Assembly (NCBI GenBank): GCA_910583795.1
Contig: CAJTZQ010000053.1
Coordinates: forward strand, 1 to 25,036
Length of the DNA stretch: 25,036 bases
Reading direction: 5' to 3'
Source: an uncultured Muribaculaceae bacterium
Lineage (GTDB): Bacteria; Bacteroidota; Bacteroidia; Bacteroidales; Muribaculaceae
Below, in pieces: positions 1 to 7,861 of the stretch. The first letter of the stretch is position 1. Every line of letters starts with the position of its first letter. Under the pieces are notes generated by a model, which saw nothing but the letters and a program-made list of their open reading frames with translations, was not told the origin of the DNA and made no database searches. The translations under genes were made by a program, and so were the position numbers.

Positions 1-949
1 TGCAGATTGTCCCGATTGTCAGTATGGATATTGGGAACTGGAAAGGATAGGACGCTGTCATTACCACAGCGCAAGCCGCCACGCTCCCCGCTATGCCGTA
101 CCTGCCGTTGCGGAATGCCGACACGAATGCCATTATCAGGACTGCGATCATCAGCAGTGACCATCCCCATCCGTAGGCTATCGCAATCTGAAGGTATTCG
201 TTGAAAACGTATTCCGGTGCATCGGCGACAAGTATTTCGTTCGGTGACGCCATCCCGGAAGCGAAATACCGCTCCTGCGCCATGCCGTAGGCTCCAGCCA
301 CATTCTGCCATCCCACCCCCTCGAAAGGATGGGGGCTAATAGTACCCGCCGCCACCTTCCACATCAGGAACCTTCCGTCGGCAGACCCCTGCTTCATACG
401 ATAAACTCCGACAATTAGCAATGAGCAAATAGCAATTATTATTAAGAGTGAAGAGTGAAGAGTCAAGGGTGAAAGGCGATGAGGAGACGATGAAGAGTGA
501 AGAGTCAAGGGTGAAGGGCGATGAGGCAACAGTGACTTTTTTGTGCAAACGTCTTTCAGACTGCGTCCAAACAATATAACCTTGCTTCCAAACAATGCAA
601 TAACGCTCCCTACAACCGCTGCGCACCATGCCGTCCTGCTCATGGAAGCCGGCAACAGCACGGCGTCAAGCCCAACCACAATCCACGACAGTATCAATTG
701 ACAATTAGTAATTGTCGAGGATTTCCCTAAATTACTAATTATTAATTGATAATTACTAATTGAACTTAGTGCCCACGGCAACGAGAGTGCGAGGTAACAG
801 GCGAAGGGACCGGGGTTGTAGAAAGTGCCTGTAAAAGGGTACAGCCGGTTGCCGCTCGGCTCCATCCCTAACAATTGCAGTAGCCCCAGACCACCCTCGT
901 AGACTGCCGCCAATAAAATCAAGAAAACTATGACCTTCTGTAATCTCAT
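1..949 (-). CDS. O-antigen ligase/polymerase family membrane protein, 3' end outside window
   Basis: The frame is open from ATG at 949 to the window edge (about 316 codons), so the C-terminus is missing. The product is a polytopic membrane protein. It contains the Wzy/WaaL-type signature: an M-S-R-T-A-W stretch, then R-F-L-M-W near residue 192 and H-P-F-E-G-V-G-W near 206, followed by F-N-E-Y-L-Q-I before the next membrane segment. Family members polymerise or ligate lipid-linked glycans in the periplasm. It starts 37 nt after the transglutaminase gene and is probably cotranscribed. Two predicted loops (about residues 62-87 and 142-167) are encoded by low-complexity repeats of a kind otherwise seen between genes in this window, without breaking the frame. 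Family call is firm; whether it is a polymerase, ligase or something else is unknown. Confidence 0.85.
   Translation of the reverse strand, partial: MRLQKVIVFLILLAAVYEGGLGLLQLLGMEPSGNRLYPFTGTFYNPGPFACYLALSLPWALSSISNYQLIISNLGKSSTITNCQLILSWIVVGLDAVLLPASMSRTAWCAAVVGSVIALFGSKVILFGRSLKDVCTKKSLLPHRPSPLTLHSSSSPHRLSPLTLHSSLLIIIAICSLLIVGVYRMKQGSADGRFLMWKVAAGTISPHPFEGVGWQNVAGAYGMAQERYFASGMASPNEILVADAPEYVFNEYLQIAIAYGWGWSLLMIAVLIMAFVSAFRNGRYGIAGSVAACAVVMTASYPFQFPISILTIGTIC
449..526. repeat. Two 36-bp direct repeats inside the O-antigen ligase gene
   Basis: Copies at 449-484 and 491-526 share 35 of 36 bases (unit begins TGAAGAGTGAAGAGTCAAGG). Their 42-bp spacing is exactly 14 codons, so the protein gains two near-identical 14-residue units (S-P-L-T-L-H-S-S core) in a predicted cytoplasmic loop. 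A further partial unit (AAGAGTG) precedes the first copy. Confidence 0.9.
690..765. repeat. AATTACTAATT-type repeat cluster inside the O-antigen ligase gene
   Basis: The segment has several alternating forms of AATTACTAATTG and its complement CAATTAGTAATT, interrupted by a short unique piece (about 710-733). Copies on both strands could form a hairpin. It is translated in frame (residues about 62-87) between two hydrophobic segments. The same motif family occurs outside genes at 14360-14440. Confidence 0.8.
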
Positions 950-986
950 GTCACGATTGAACCGATATCTTTAAAAGATCAGCACC

Positions 987-2915
987 TCAATAAAAAATCT
1001 GGCGGCGAGAGGCGGTGTCACACATGAAGATGCGCTCGTCCTTACCCCTTGTGTGGTTCCTGAGATAGAGCAACGCGTCTGTGGGTACATTGTCATATAC
1101 AAGGCTGTCGGATGTCGCCGTGTGGGAACCGAGCGAACCCCATCCGGCACTATCCGTGTCCCAGTAAAACAGCTCGTAGGTGTCGCCTTCGCGTATGAAG
1201 TTGTCGCGGTTGCGCGGTGCATAGACCACGCTCCCGATACTCACGTTCCTGCCGAAGTCAAGACCGACCCAACCGCCTGACGGGTACATGTAGTCGAAAG
1301 ATGTATACGGGTCGCCGTCGAACACGGAAGCTATCCCCCTCTCAGTGACATTGCCCCACGGCTTGTCGGTGCCTATGGGCTTCCCCGATAATTTCTGACC
1401 GGACCCGTCGGCGGGATAAAACTCCAGCTCCGCGATGTTGCAGTATGAGTTGTCCGCGCCCCGGTATCTCACATACCTGTATTTCCTGCCCGGATTTACG
1501 TTGACCTTGGTGAAAAGGCGGTATGGTTCCCCACCGATGACAAAGAGTGTGTCGGGACTTCCGAAGCGGGGATCGCCGGAAGCCTCCACAACCCCTCCGA
1601 CCATCCTGTCGGCGAACTCACCGATCTCTGGTGTGTATTTCCTAAAAAGGGTGACGGTTCCCTTCCTTTCGCTGCCCCTGATAAGTCTTATGCCGGATTC
1701 CGTTATAATGAAAGGTCCGTATACGGGTTCAACATTTCCATTACTGTCCTTTCTTCCCGCCAATGCGACCCTTCCTGTCGCCACTGTCCCGAATCCAACA
1801 CCACCGTCGTCAGTCCGTTCCCCGCGAGCCACCGGTATCCATTCCTGACGCGACGATGCGCACAGGTAAAAATCCCGGGCATCGCCTTTCAGAACGTCAC
1901 TCGACAATGAGAGTTCACGGGTTACAGTCGACAGATAACCGGCGGTCACGTCCCTGTCTCCGGAGAAGCACTCCCTGTTCACCTTGAGGAACTTCACGTC
2001 ATGGTCTTCGGAAGGTATTAGCAGGGAGTCCTGAAAGATATAAGTCTTCCCCCCTTCTCCGATCACCGCAGCCCAGAAGTGCGGCGCGTTGCCGTTCCCC
2101 CTTACGGGCACCCTGTCGGTGGTGCACGGTATTCCTGCAGCCCTGAAGAAGAAGGTGACCCTATCGGCATAGTCCAGGCAGTCACCTGTGGTCAGTCCGG
2201 TCATGGCTGCGCCGAGTCGCGGTCCGGGAGGGAAATCCCCGTTCCATTCAAACGGCTGCATGAGTCTTCCGATAGCCGGGGCTGCGTTCTCCACTTTGTC
2301 CATCCCCTCCAGAGTAGCGATAGAGTCGAGCTGCCTCATCCATTTTTGCTGTATGCCCCTCCTCCATCCCCGGTATGCAGCCTCGTCCGCGACCCTGTAA
2401 GGGAGCACGAAATCACGGAATGTGACGAAGTCAAGAGCCTTAGCCCAAGGCCATCTTCGCCGGGCGAAGAAAGCCGCCTCGATATCGTCCACGAGGAAAG
2501 CGGAGTCGAGAGTGGCGAGGTCAGGACTCAGCATCGATTGTTGGTATACCCTCCCGTATATCCGTGCAAGGGAATCCACCGTCTCCTTGCCGTGGTCGCG
2601 ACATGCAGTCAGCTCCCTGAACATCGCCACACGGGGTGAGATGTCAACGGAATCATATCCGCATTTACCGGTCATATTGGAGACAAGCCATTCGGCAGCC
2701 TCCACCTTTTCAGTTTCGCCCTGTTCCCTGAAATGTCGCAGGGCATTCACGATCTCCACTCGGTTGTCACCCGCCTCTTCGAGTGCCTTATCTAACACTA
2801 ACCCGCTATGAGCAACACATCCGCTTTGATATATGGATAAAAGACATACTGAGAAACAGGCAAAACACAACTTGACTCTTGTATATAGAGAAGACATATA
2901 TATTCTCATTGTCAA
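987..2915 (-). CDS. Transglutaminase-fold lipoprotein with C-terminal discoidin-like domain
   Basis: This 642-residue protein has a lipoprotein signal ending at Cys33; Met7 (position 2897) would give a tidier signal and may be the true start. The middle holds a transglutaminase-like core with a plausible catalytic triad: Cys246 in T-G-D-C-L-D-Y, His279 in A-P-H-F-W-A, Asp296 in F-Q-D-S. Residues about 480-630 resemble an F5/8 type C (discoidin) beta-sandwich, with A-E-L-E-F-Y, W-G-N-V and S-V-F-D-G-D-P-Y-T-S-F motifs typical of that fold. It is probably an envelope protein that binds glycan or peptide and either crosslinks or cleaves an amide. It lies 169 nt after the thioredoxin-like gene and 37 nt before the O-antigen ligase gene. 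The transglutaminase fold is confident; the reaction is not known. Confidence 0.8.
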   Translation of the reverse strand: MTMRIYMSSLYTRVKLCFACFSVCLLSIYQSGCVAHSGLVLDKALEEAGDNRVEIVNALRHFREQGETEKVEAAEWLVSNMTGKCGYDSVDISPRVAMFRELTACRDHGKETVDSLARIYGRVYQQSMLSPDLATLDSAFLVDDIEAAFFARRRWPWAKALDFVTFRDFVLPYRVADEAAYRGWRRGIQQKWMRQLDSIATLEGMDKVENAAPAIGRLMQPFEWNGDFPPGPRLGAAMTGLTTGDCLDYADRVTFFFRAAGIPCTTDRVPVRGNGNAPHFWAAVIGEGGKTYIFQDSLLIPSEDHDVKFLKVNRECFSGDRDVTAGYLSTVTRELSLSSDVLKGDARDFYLCASSRQEWIPVARGERTDDGGVGFGTVATGRVALAGRKDSNGNVEPVYGPFIITESGIRLIRGSERKGTVTLFRKYTPEIGEFADRMVGGVVEASGDPRFGSPDTLFVIGGEPYRLFTKVNVNPGRKYRYVRYRGADNSYCNIAELEFYPADGSGQKLSGKPIGTDKPWGNVTERGIASVFDGDPYTSFDYMYPSGGWVGLDFGRNVSIGSVVYAPRNRDNFIREGDTYELFYWDTDSAGWGSLGSHTATSDSLVYDNVPTDALLYLRNHTRGKDERIFMCDTASRRQIFY

Positions 2916-3084
2916 TCAGTATATTTGATGATTGTTAAAGGCGAGTATACGGCACATTATCAATGCAATATGTAATGAATGTGAATAGCTCTATATTTTC
3001 TCGGGCTATTTAAATGGAGAATATTTTTAGTGAGAAACAAGGAGAGATAAATAAATTGGAAACGAAATAAGAAAATACTGTTAC

Positions 3085-3666
3085 TTAAACAGGTTGTTTA
3101 AATAGTTCACTAAAATATTGTTCAGTATCACTCCAATTGTCTTTGTCACATAAATTAAATGTCTTCACTTCCCCATTTTTTGAGAGTGTGAACAATATGG
3201 GATTATATGCAGATTGAAAGTCAAGGTTTAAATTATCAATGCGATAGAATTCAAATAATCCGGACATTTGCTTTTGCAGGACCATCATATCCCTTAAAGG
3301 TACATCCCTCATCAATATTACATAATTAAGATTCTTATGATTAAGTTTTATTTTCCCAAGATTATCCACCAACATGTCAAAACAAGCTTTACAACCGCCC
3401 GCAGAAACCCTTATGAACAGCACTGAATCGGTCATTTCGTTTATTGACTTAAAACTGCTTCTTTCTCCGGTGTATAATTCCAGATTATTATCGGGATAAT
3501 TATCAATTACGGTTCCAGTAAAATCCGGTATTATGTTGTTACAGGCAGCATTCAATGCCTCGATATTCTTTTGTGCTGCGGAATCGCCATTTTTTAATCC
3601 GAAGACTTGCCACATCAGAAGAACCGAGAGGGTGCCAATCATTATATATACAATAATTTTTTTCAT
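3085..3666 (-). CDS. Membrane-anchored thioredoxin-like protein with NIEAL motif
   Basis: The 193-residue protein has an N-terminal hydrophobic anchor (residues 4-22) and a C-x-x-C (Cys92-Lys-Ala-Cys95) preceded by S-A-G-G, in a TlpA/thioredoxin-like layout, so a periplasmic thiol-disulfide role is likely. The expected cis-Pro region appears as N-P-I-L-F-T. Between anchor and fold lies K-N-I-E-A-L-N-A (34-38 core N-I-E-A-L), matching the motif that defines NVEALA peptides, one of which is encoded upstream at 6620-6895. It starts 9 nt after the propeller gene stop and is therefore in the same operon. Redox function is inferred from the motif; the NIEAL match could be chance. Confidence 0.75.
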   Translation of the reverse strand: MKKIIVYIMIGTLSVLLMWQVFGLKNGDSAAQKNIEALNAACNNIIPDFTGTVIDNYPDNNLELYTGERSSFKSINEMTDSVLFIRVSAGGCKACFDMLVDNLGKIKLNHKNLNYVILMRDVPLRDMMVLQKQMSGLFEFYRIDNLNLDFQSAYNPILFTLSKNGEVKTFNLCDKDNWSDTEQYFSELFKQPV

Positions 3667-3675
3667 GACAATGAT

Positions 3676-4764
3676 TTATAAGGGAAGTTTGATTTTATAT
3701 AATGCCGGGTTCTTTTCAATATCTGTGGTATCATTGCAGGCAATAAGGATACTCTCGTCATCCATCACTTTAAAGAACGTTTGTTGAGCCCATCTTTTCT
3801 CCGGATCTTCAAGTTTAACGACGCGTGCCCTTTCTGTTTTCATATCCATTACCGCAAGGTAGTTTTCAAATCTGTTGGTGACAAAAGAAAAATACAGATG
3901 GTTGTCCTTGACTTGAAAACATCTCATGAACGAAGCCCATTCATCGGCATTCTTGTCAGTAAACATTTCAATCCTGTCATAGAAATCAGGTTTTGACTGG
4001 ATCTCGTCAGGCATGGAATACTTTCCGAATTCAAATGCATATATTGGAATAATCTGTTCAGGGGTAAGAACAAACAAAGTATCCTTCAACGCCTCCCAAG
4101 TCAAGATACGCTCTCCCTCGCAGTCATAATATGCACGGTCTGTCATAAAAGATCCGTCTGTCATTTCCCTTCCCGGCAAATCCCTGACAAAACACATGTT
4201 CTCGTCATAATACGAATATCTGGGATTCTTGGCAGTCGTGCCATCTGTAAATGTATTGATAGTGAAGAAACCCTTCCCCGGATATTCAATAAAGAATTGA
4301 GGAACCGATTTTACAGAATCCCCGTTGTGGAAAGGCGATTCTGTACCGATAAATTCGCCAGTCGGAAGATAATGGAAAAGAAGCCGTTCATTATTGTCCC
4401 ATACATTAAATGTGTCGTTTCTTTCCCAGAATCTGGCCACAAAAGAATATTCTCCGGGACCTTCGCCCCTCTTTGCGATATCTCCGAGATATTTTCCTGA
4501 AGTGCCGTCAAACTTGCGCAAGAAGTCCCTTGAATTGATTATAAGTGCCCCATCATGATATTCAAGCGCGCATATATCATAGATCAGAGATGAATCAGTT
4601 GTCTCGAGTCCGATAAGATTGTTTTTATCCAATTCAATGACGGAACATTTATTTAAATCCAGTGAGATTAAATGGGTGTCTCCTTTCTTTTCTATGTTGT
4701 TGCATCTGCAAAAAGAAAAGGTTGTAACCATAATTAATGCAATTGCAAAAAAGAATTTTTTCAT
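3676..4764 (-). CDS. Six-bladed beta-propeller lipoprotein/secreted protein
   Basis: The 362-residue protein has an N-terminal export signal (F-F-F-A-I-A-L-I-M-V) followed by two cysteines (F-C-R-C), either of which could be lipidated. The body carries repeated strand patterns and the R-G-E-G-P-G-E-Y motif found in Bacteroidales 6-bladed propeller proteins (DUF5128/TolB-like type). The same G-x-G-P-G-E signature recurs in the products at 5628-6623 and 14504-15766. The protein is probably periplasmic or surface-exposed and non-catalytic, serving as a binding or scaffold partner for the neighbouring thioredoxin-like protein and peptide. Substrate unknown. Confidence 0.85.
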   Translation of the reverse strand: MKKFFFAIALIMVTTFSFCRCNNIEKKGDTHLISLDLNKCSVIELDKNNLIGLETTDSSLIYDICALEYHDGALIINSRDFLRKFDGTSGKYLGDIAKRGEGPGEYSFVARFWERNDTFNVWDNNERLLFHYLPTGEFIGTESPFHNGDSVKSVPQFFIEYPGKGFFTINTFTDGTTAKNPRYSYYDENMCFVRDLPGREMTDGSFMTDRAYYDCEGERILTWEALKDTLFVLTPEQIIPIYAFEFGKYSMPDEIQSKPDFYDRIEMFTDKNADEWASFMRCFQVKDNHLYFSFVTNRFENYLAVMDMKTERARVVKLEDPEKRWAQQTFFKVMDDESILIACNDTTDIEKNPALYKIKLPL

Positions 4765-5162
4765 GACGCGATTAATTAAAAGATAAGTGTATTGGAGCTG
4801 TTAAGATATATACTTGGACTGGTTTATGTGTGGCATTTAACTTTAAAAAGCCTTTCCCGAAATCTCCACTCAAATTTTCGATACGAAATATTGGAGGAGG
4901 TCAGAACGATTTCATTATCAGGATATAATCATTTTAAAATAGATATGGTAGACTTTAGAGAGAAAAGGATGCCGAGATTTTTTCAATACCCGACAATCCA
5001 ATAGATGTCAGTATACCCCTATTAATGAATTACTCATACAAGATACCTACCCAACTATCAGATTTATAAATCTGATAGTTGGGACTGTCTTGTAATTTTT
5101 TAGCTCCGGTATTAGTGTGCCTGAAATATACATATATCAGTCACACGTTTTAACTGGAAAAT
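4765..5162. other. 398-bp intergenic stretch without a convincing gene
   Basis: It lies between the second NVEALA-like peptide gene and the second propeller gene. A 70-codon plus-strand frame (4792-5004) and short minus-strand frames look non-coding. The main structure is the long palindrome at 5038-5093. In the duplicated upstream module the peptide and propeller genes overlap, so this gap was probably inserted or has decayed since the duplication. Confidence 0.6.
5038..5093. terminator. Long perfect palindrome, possible terminator or attenuator
   Basis: Arms 5050-5066 (CCCAACTATCAGATTTA) and 5067-5083 are exact reverse complements with no spacer, giving 34 bp of perfect dyad. An outer pair ACAAGA (5038-5043) / TCTTGT (5088-5093) extends it. 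On the plus strand a T-rich run (AATTTTTTAG) follows, as in an intrinsic terminator; on the minus strand, the direction of the flanking genes, there is no T tract. It could limit read-through from the peptide gene to the propeller gene, end antisense RNA, or be a protein-binding site. Confidence 0.45.
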
Positions 5163-5465
5163 TTATATTGCATATGGAGTCTTGAAGACGCAGTGGCATC
5201 TTAATGCACAACATGCATAATAATTATCCTCACAAGAAACGGAACATCCTGTCGAGAATCCGAATCCCACATGGAGACCCGCACTAATGCTGCATGATTT
5301 TGCACCATATCCTCCGCTCCAACAGGATTCTGTACCATCTGAAAGTGTCTCAATATCATTGAGACCAAGATTGTTGCGTTCCGCAGAACTATCCATTGCC
5401 GATATCCCGACTAAAAAAGCGTTGGCCATGATCAACAAAAGGACAATTAGATACATTTTTTTCAT
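5163..5465 (-). CDS. NVEALA-like Cys-rich secreted small protein (second copy)
   Basis: The 100-residue protein has an N-terminal hydrophobic export segment (residues 4-22), then N-L-G-L-N-D-I-E-T-L, a diverged form of the N-V-E-A-L motif, and a mature part rich in Gly and Cys. Eight cysteines follow the motif, several clustered near the end (C-S-V-S-C, A-C-C, L-R-C-H-C). The layout matches NVEALA peptides of Bacteroidales: short leader, conserved motif, variable Cys-rich core. It is the positional counterpart of the peptide at 6620-6895. Disulfides formed by the neighbouring thioredoxin-like proteins are plausible. Function unknown; a natural-product-like or structural peptide are both possible. 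Confidence 0.75.
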   Translation of the reverse strand: MKKMYLIVLLLIMANAFLVGISAMDSSAERNNLGLNDIETLSDGTESCWSGGYGAKSCSISAGLHVGFGFSTGCSVSCEDNYYACCALRCHCVFKTPYAI

Positions 5466-5489
5466 TTGAATCGTTTTTGTTAGTTAATT

Positions 5490-5573
5490 GGGTTAATTAT
5501 CACTCCGGACAGTTCGAATTGAATGTCCGTTTTTTTGTTTTCGAAAAGGATTGAAATGGTGCGGAATATTTCT
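5490..5573 (-). pseudogene. 3' relic of a duplicated DUF1573 gene
   Basis: This segment closely matches the last ~80 nt of the intact thioredoxin-DUF1573 gene (6925-7003), including its stop region. It can be read as E-I-F-R-T-I-S-I-L-F-E then D-I-Q-F-E-L-S-G-V-I-I-N, against F-F-R-T-I-S-I-L-F-E and D-I-Q-F-E-L-S-G-V-I-I-N in the intact gene. A TGA immediately precedes it, and no upstream part of the gene remains. It sits just before a NVEALA-like peptide gene, the same position as the intact gene. It is best explained as what is left of a second DUF1573 gene after tandem duplication. Confidence 0.85.
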
Positions 5574-5627
5574 CAGCATAATCAATATGATTAGCAAGAA
5601 GAGTATTCAGGTGATGTTCCACCACCC

Positions 5628-6623
5628 TTAGGGCATCCCGATTTTAAAAAAATAAATAAGATCGTTGTCATTTTTTGTTGTGAAATAAATCGTTCCGTGT
5701 CCCTCATCAGGAGCGAAAAAAGTTATTTCCTTTTGTATACAATATCCTTTGAGAAAATTACCATCCCAGTCAAACACCGCGATTTTAGATGCCGGACTGA
5801 GCTGGCGAGGATCAGTGAAACAGACGTAAAACACATTCTTACCGGCAAATGCCCCGGAAATCCAGGACGTCATGGGCATATATTGATAATCAGCGGAGAT
5901 TGCGGTTACCTGCTTGCCGTTTCCATCATAGATCCTTATCACAGGAAAAGTCCTGAAACATATTGCATATCTGTCGTAAACAGGGGAATACAATCCTATG
6001 GAGATTTTAGCAATCCTTTCTGATACCCCCTCATCATCATCATTTAACTCCTTTTTGACTTCTTCAGGAAGATTAGACGGGATGGAGAATTGAACCTCTC
6101 CATCTTTTATAAGGGCCCATTCAGCCGAGGGATTGCCGTTTTGGGCAAATATCTTATCCTCTCCGACAGGCACTATCGATTGGATAAGATCCCAGCCGGA
6201 AGGCAAGGTCCAATATTTTATTTTAGAAAGAGACAGGGAGGGTATATCCACTATTGCCAAACCCTCTATTCCCCCAATCCTTAAAGATACTGCATTGGAG
6301 GAATAAGGCATCAGGGAAGGAAGATAAGGAGAAATCACCTCCCCGGGTCCATTCCCCTCAAGAAGTCCCCGGTTTGAGATTGTAAGTGACGGGAGGTCCA
6401 TCACCGTGAGAAGTGAATCTTGATTGCTGTTACCGACAATAAGGAATCCGTTGGAGATAGCAATTCCGGCAGGGCTCATGAGTGTTTCAGGAGCTATGCT
6501 ATCGGGTATTACATTTATACAATCGGAAAAATCGATTCGTTTACATACCTCCCCGTCTGTGCAGCTCGAAAGAATGCAAAATGAAACAGATATGCATGAA
6601 ACCAATTTACAGATATGTTTCAT
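5628..6623 (-). CDS. BF3164-type (TolB-like) six-bladed beta-propeller lipoprotein
   Basis: The start is set at ATG 6623, where ATGA overlaps the stop of the upstream peptide gene and a clean lipoprotein signal follows (M-K-H-I-C-K-L-V ... I-L-S-S-C). An in-frame upstream ATG at 6659 would add 12 residues without a better signal. The mature protein has propeller-like strand repeats, the G-N-G-P-G-E motif, and closes with F-D-W-D-G-N-F and I-Y-F-F-K-I. This fits the BF3164 family of Bacteroidales lipoproteins. The tight coupling to the NVEALA peptide gene suggests that the two proteins act together, perhaps with the propeller as surface receptor or anchor. Biochemical role unknown. Confidence 0.85.
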   Translation of the reverse strand: MKHICKLVSCISVSFCILSSCTDGEVCKRIDFSDCINVIPDSIAPETLMSPAGIAISNGFLIVGNSNQDSLLTVMDLPSLTISNRGLLEGNGPGEVISPYLPSLMPYSSNAVSLRIGGIEGLAIVDIPSLSLSKIKYWTLPSGWDLIQSIVPVGEDKIFAQNGNPSAEWALIKDGEVQFSIPSNLPEEVKKELNDDDEGVSERIAKISIGLYSPVYDRYAICFRTFPVIRIYDGNGKQVTAISADYQYMPMTSWISGAFAGKNVFYVCFTDPRQLSPASKIAVFDWDGNFLKGYCIQKEITFFAPDEGHGTIYFTTKNDNDLIYFFKIGMP

Positions 6624-6895
6624 TTGCATTTGCTTGAATTTGAACAAGACGTCACCCATACTTCCTCACCACATGGGAAGCATTTCCTGATTCTGAGAGC
6701 AAGACTGTTGTCATTGGGTGCAATCCTATATGTTTGGAAGCATTTGTTGCCTTCATCCTCGGTTTGAGTGAGAGCCTCGATGTTGGCTATCTCATCGGGT
6801 GTGAACTGATGGCGGGGAGTGCTGTTCCCGGCGAGGAAACAGCCTCCAGCCGCGAGGGCTGCGAATGCAAGCCCGATGAAAAGTTTACTTTTCAT
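6620..6895 (-). CDS. NVEALA-family secreted small protein
   Basis: The 91-residue protein has a short export segment (L-F-I-G-L-A-F-A-A-L-A-A-G-G-C), then D-E-I-A-N-I-E-A-L-T (N38-I-E-A-L42), the defining motif of NVEALA proteins, followed by a core with five cysteines (K-C-F-Q, K-C-F-P-C-G, T-S-C, K-C). It starts 18 nt after the DUF1573 gene, and its TGA overlaps the start of the propeller gene in ATGA, so translation is likely coupled. The family is recognised in Bacteroidales but I know of no experimental function. Cys19 might be a lipidation site, or simply part of the leader. Confidence 0.85.
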   Translation of the reverse strand: MKSKLFIGLAFAALAAGGCFLAGNSTPRHQFTPDEIANIEALTQTEDEGNKCFQTYRIAPNDNSLALRIRKCFPCGEEVWVTSCSNSSKCK

Positions 6896-6913
6896 TTTTA
6901 ATTGCTTTTTGGG

Positions 6914-7780
6914 TTAGTTATTTTTATTTATTATCACTCCGGACAATTCGAATTGAATGTCCGGTTTTTGTTCGAAAAGGATCGAAATGGTGCGGAAAAA
7001 TTCTCCGGGGACGGTGTCCTGAAAATCAGCTGTCAGTTCATAGCCTGAACCGGGTGGGATAATCCTTGTGGAAATGGATCCGGAAGTACATTCACAGGAG
7101 GTGATTATATCCAGCACCCTCAATGTGTCCAGCGACTCATTGTGCAGTTTGAATACATGACTTACTTTCTCTCCGGAAGATACTTTACCGAAATCGAATT
7201 CGTATACTTTTTCTTGCGAAATATCTTGACCGTCCGCACTGTTATCTCCAATTTTGGAAAGATACAGCTTTCCGATTCCATCGTTGGTTACCGGATTACC
7301 CATCGCTATTACCCTGTGGTCATGGTCAAGCAGAAAGGTTTGAAGTTCCGCAACGTCAGGAAAGCTGTTGAGTCTGTTGAAGCAGTCATCCGGGTTATAC
7401 ACCATATTACCTGAAAAGGAATTCAGTTTGACAAGGTGTTTCAGTTCCTTCAGCTTGTCGGCGGCCGCCACCATTATCAACTCCACGGAATTATCGCCCT
7501 TTGTAGAATCCACTTTGTTCATGAATTCGTTCCAGAAGGGGAGTTTCATCCGGCAGCCGGTGCATCCTATGGAATCATAATAGGATACAATTGTAAAGTC
7601 AGCGGTCGGTGGGGCAATCATCTCTCCGGTGACGGTCATCATTGAGTCGGGAAACAGAATCTCCTTGCCGATCCATTCCTCCACAGCCTCGGCATATACA
7701 TCCCTTGCCGATTTCTTGCAAGATGAAGCCGGCAGCACCGCGAGAGCAATGATTATCAGATATGGGAAAATCCGTTTCAT
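6914..7780 (-). CDS. Lipoprotein with thioredoxin-like and DUF1573 domains
   Basis: A lipobox places Cys21 at the mature N-terminus (L-P-A-S-S-C). Residues about 35-175 form a thioredoxin-like domain with Cys73-Thr-Gly-Cys76 in D-S-I-G-C-T-G-C-R-M. Residues about 190-285 are a DUF1573 domain with F-D-F-G-K-V, F-K-L-H-N and the S-C-E-C-T motif, an Ig-like fold. Together they suggest a membrane-anchored periplasmic redox protein that may act on the Cys-rich peptide encoded 18 nt downstream. A decayed copy of its 3' end lies at 5490-5573. The domain calls are firm; the substrate is inferred from context. Confidence 0.88.
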   Translation of the reverse strand: MKRIFPYLIIIALAVLPASSCKKSARDVYAEAVEEWIGKEILFPDSMMTVTGEMIAPPTADFTIVSYYDSIGCTGCRMKLPFWNEFMNKVDSTKGDNSVELIMVAAADKLKELKHLVKLNSFSGNMVYNPDDCFNRLNSFPDVAELQTFLLDHDHRVIAMGNPVTNDGIGKLYLSKIGDNSADGQDISQEKVYEFDFGKVSSGEKVSHVFKLHNESLDTLRVLDIITSCECTSGSISTRIIPPGSGYELTADFQDTVPGEFFRTISILFEQKPDIQFELSGVIINKNN

Positions 7781-7861
7781 GAAAAGAAAAAAGTTTAAAC
7801 AAATTCTTTAAGATGAAAATCAATTTTTAGAGTACTCTATGGATACTCCTGTTTTGATTGA

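Noticed and set aside
336..629. 97-codon minus-strand frame
   Set aside because: It is a different frame of the O-antigen ligase gene; it is open because the 42-bp repeat spacing keeps all frames open. The 949-to-1 frame carries the family motifs.
2079..2639. 186-codon plus-strand frame
   Set aside because: Antisense shadow of the transglutaminase-fold gene, whose catalytic motifs support the minus strand.
4792..5004. 70-codon plus-strand frame in the gap before the propeller gene
   Set aside because: No recognisable motif, signal or operon context; opposite strand to all neighbours.
6620..6659. Propeller gene starting at 6659 with a 40-nt overlap on the peptide gene
   Set aside because: ATG 6623 gives a proper lipoprotein signal and a standard ATGA overlap; the longer form adds a charged N-terminus with no export feature.
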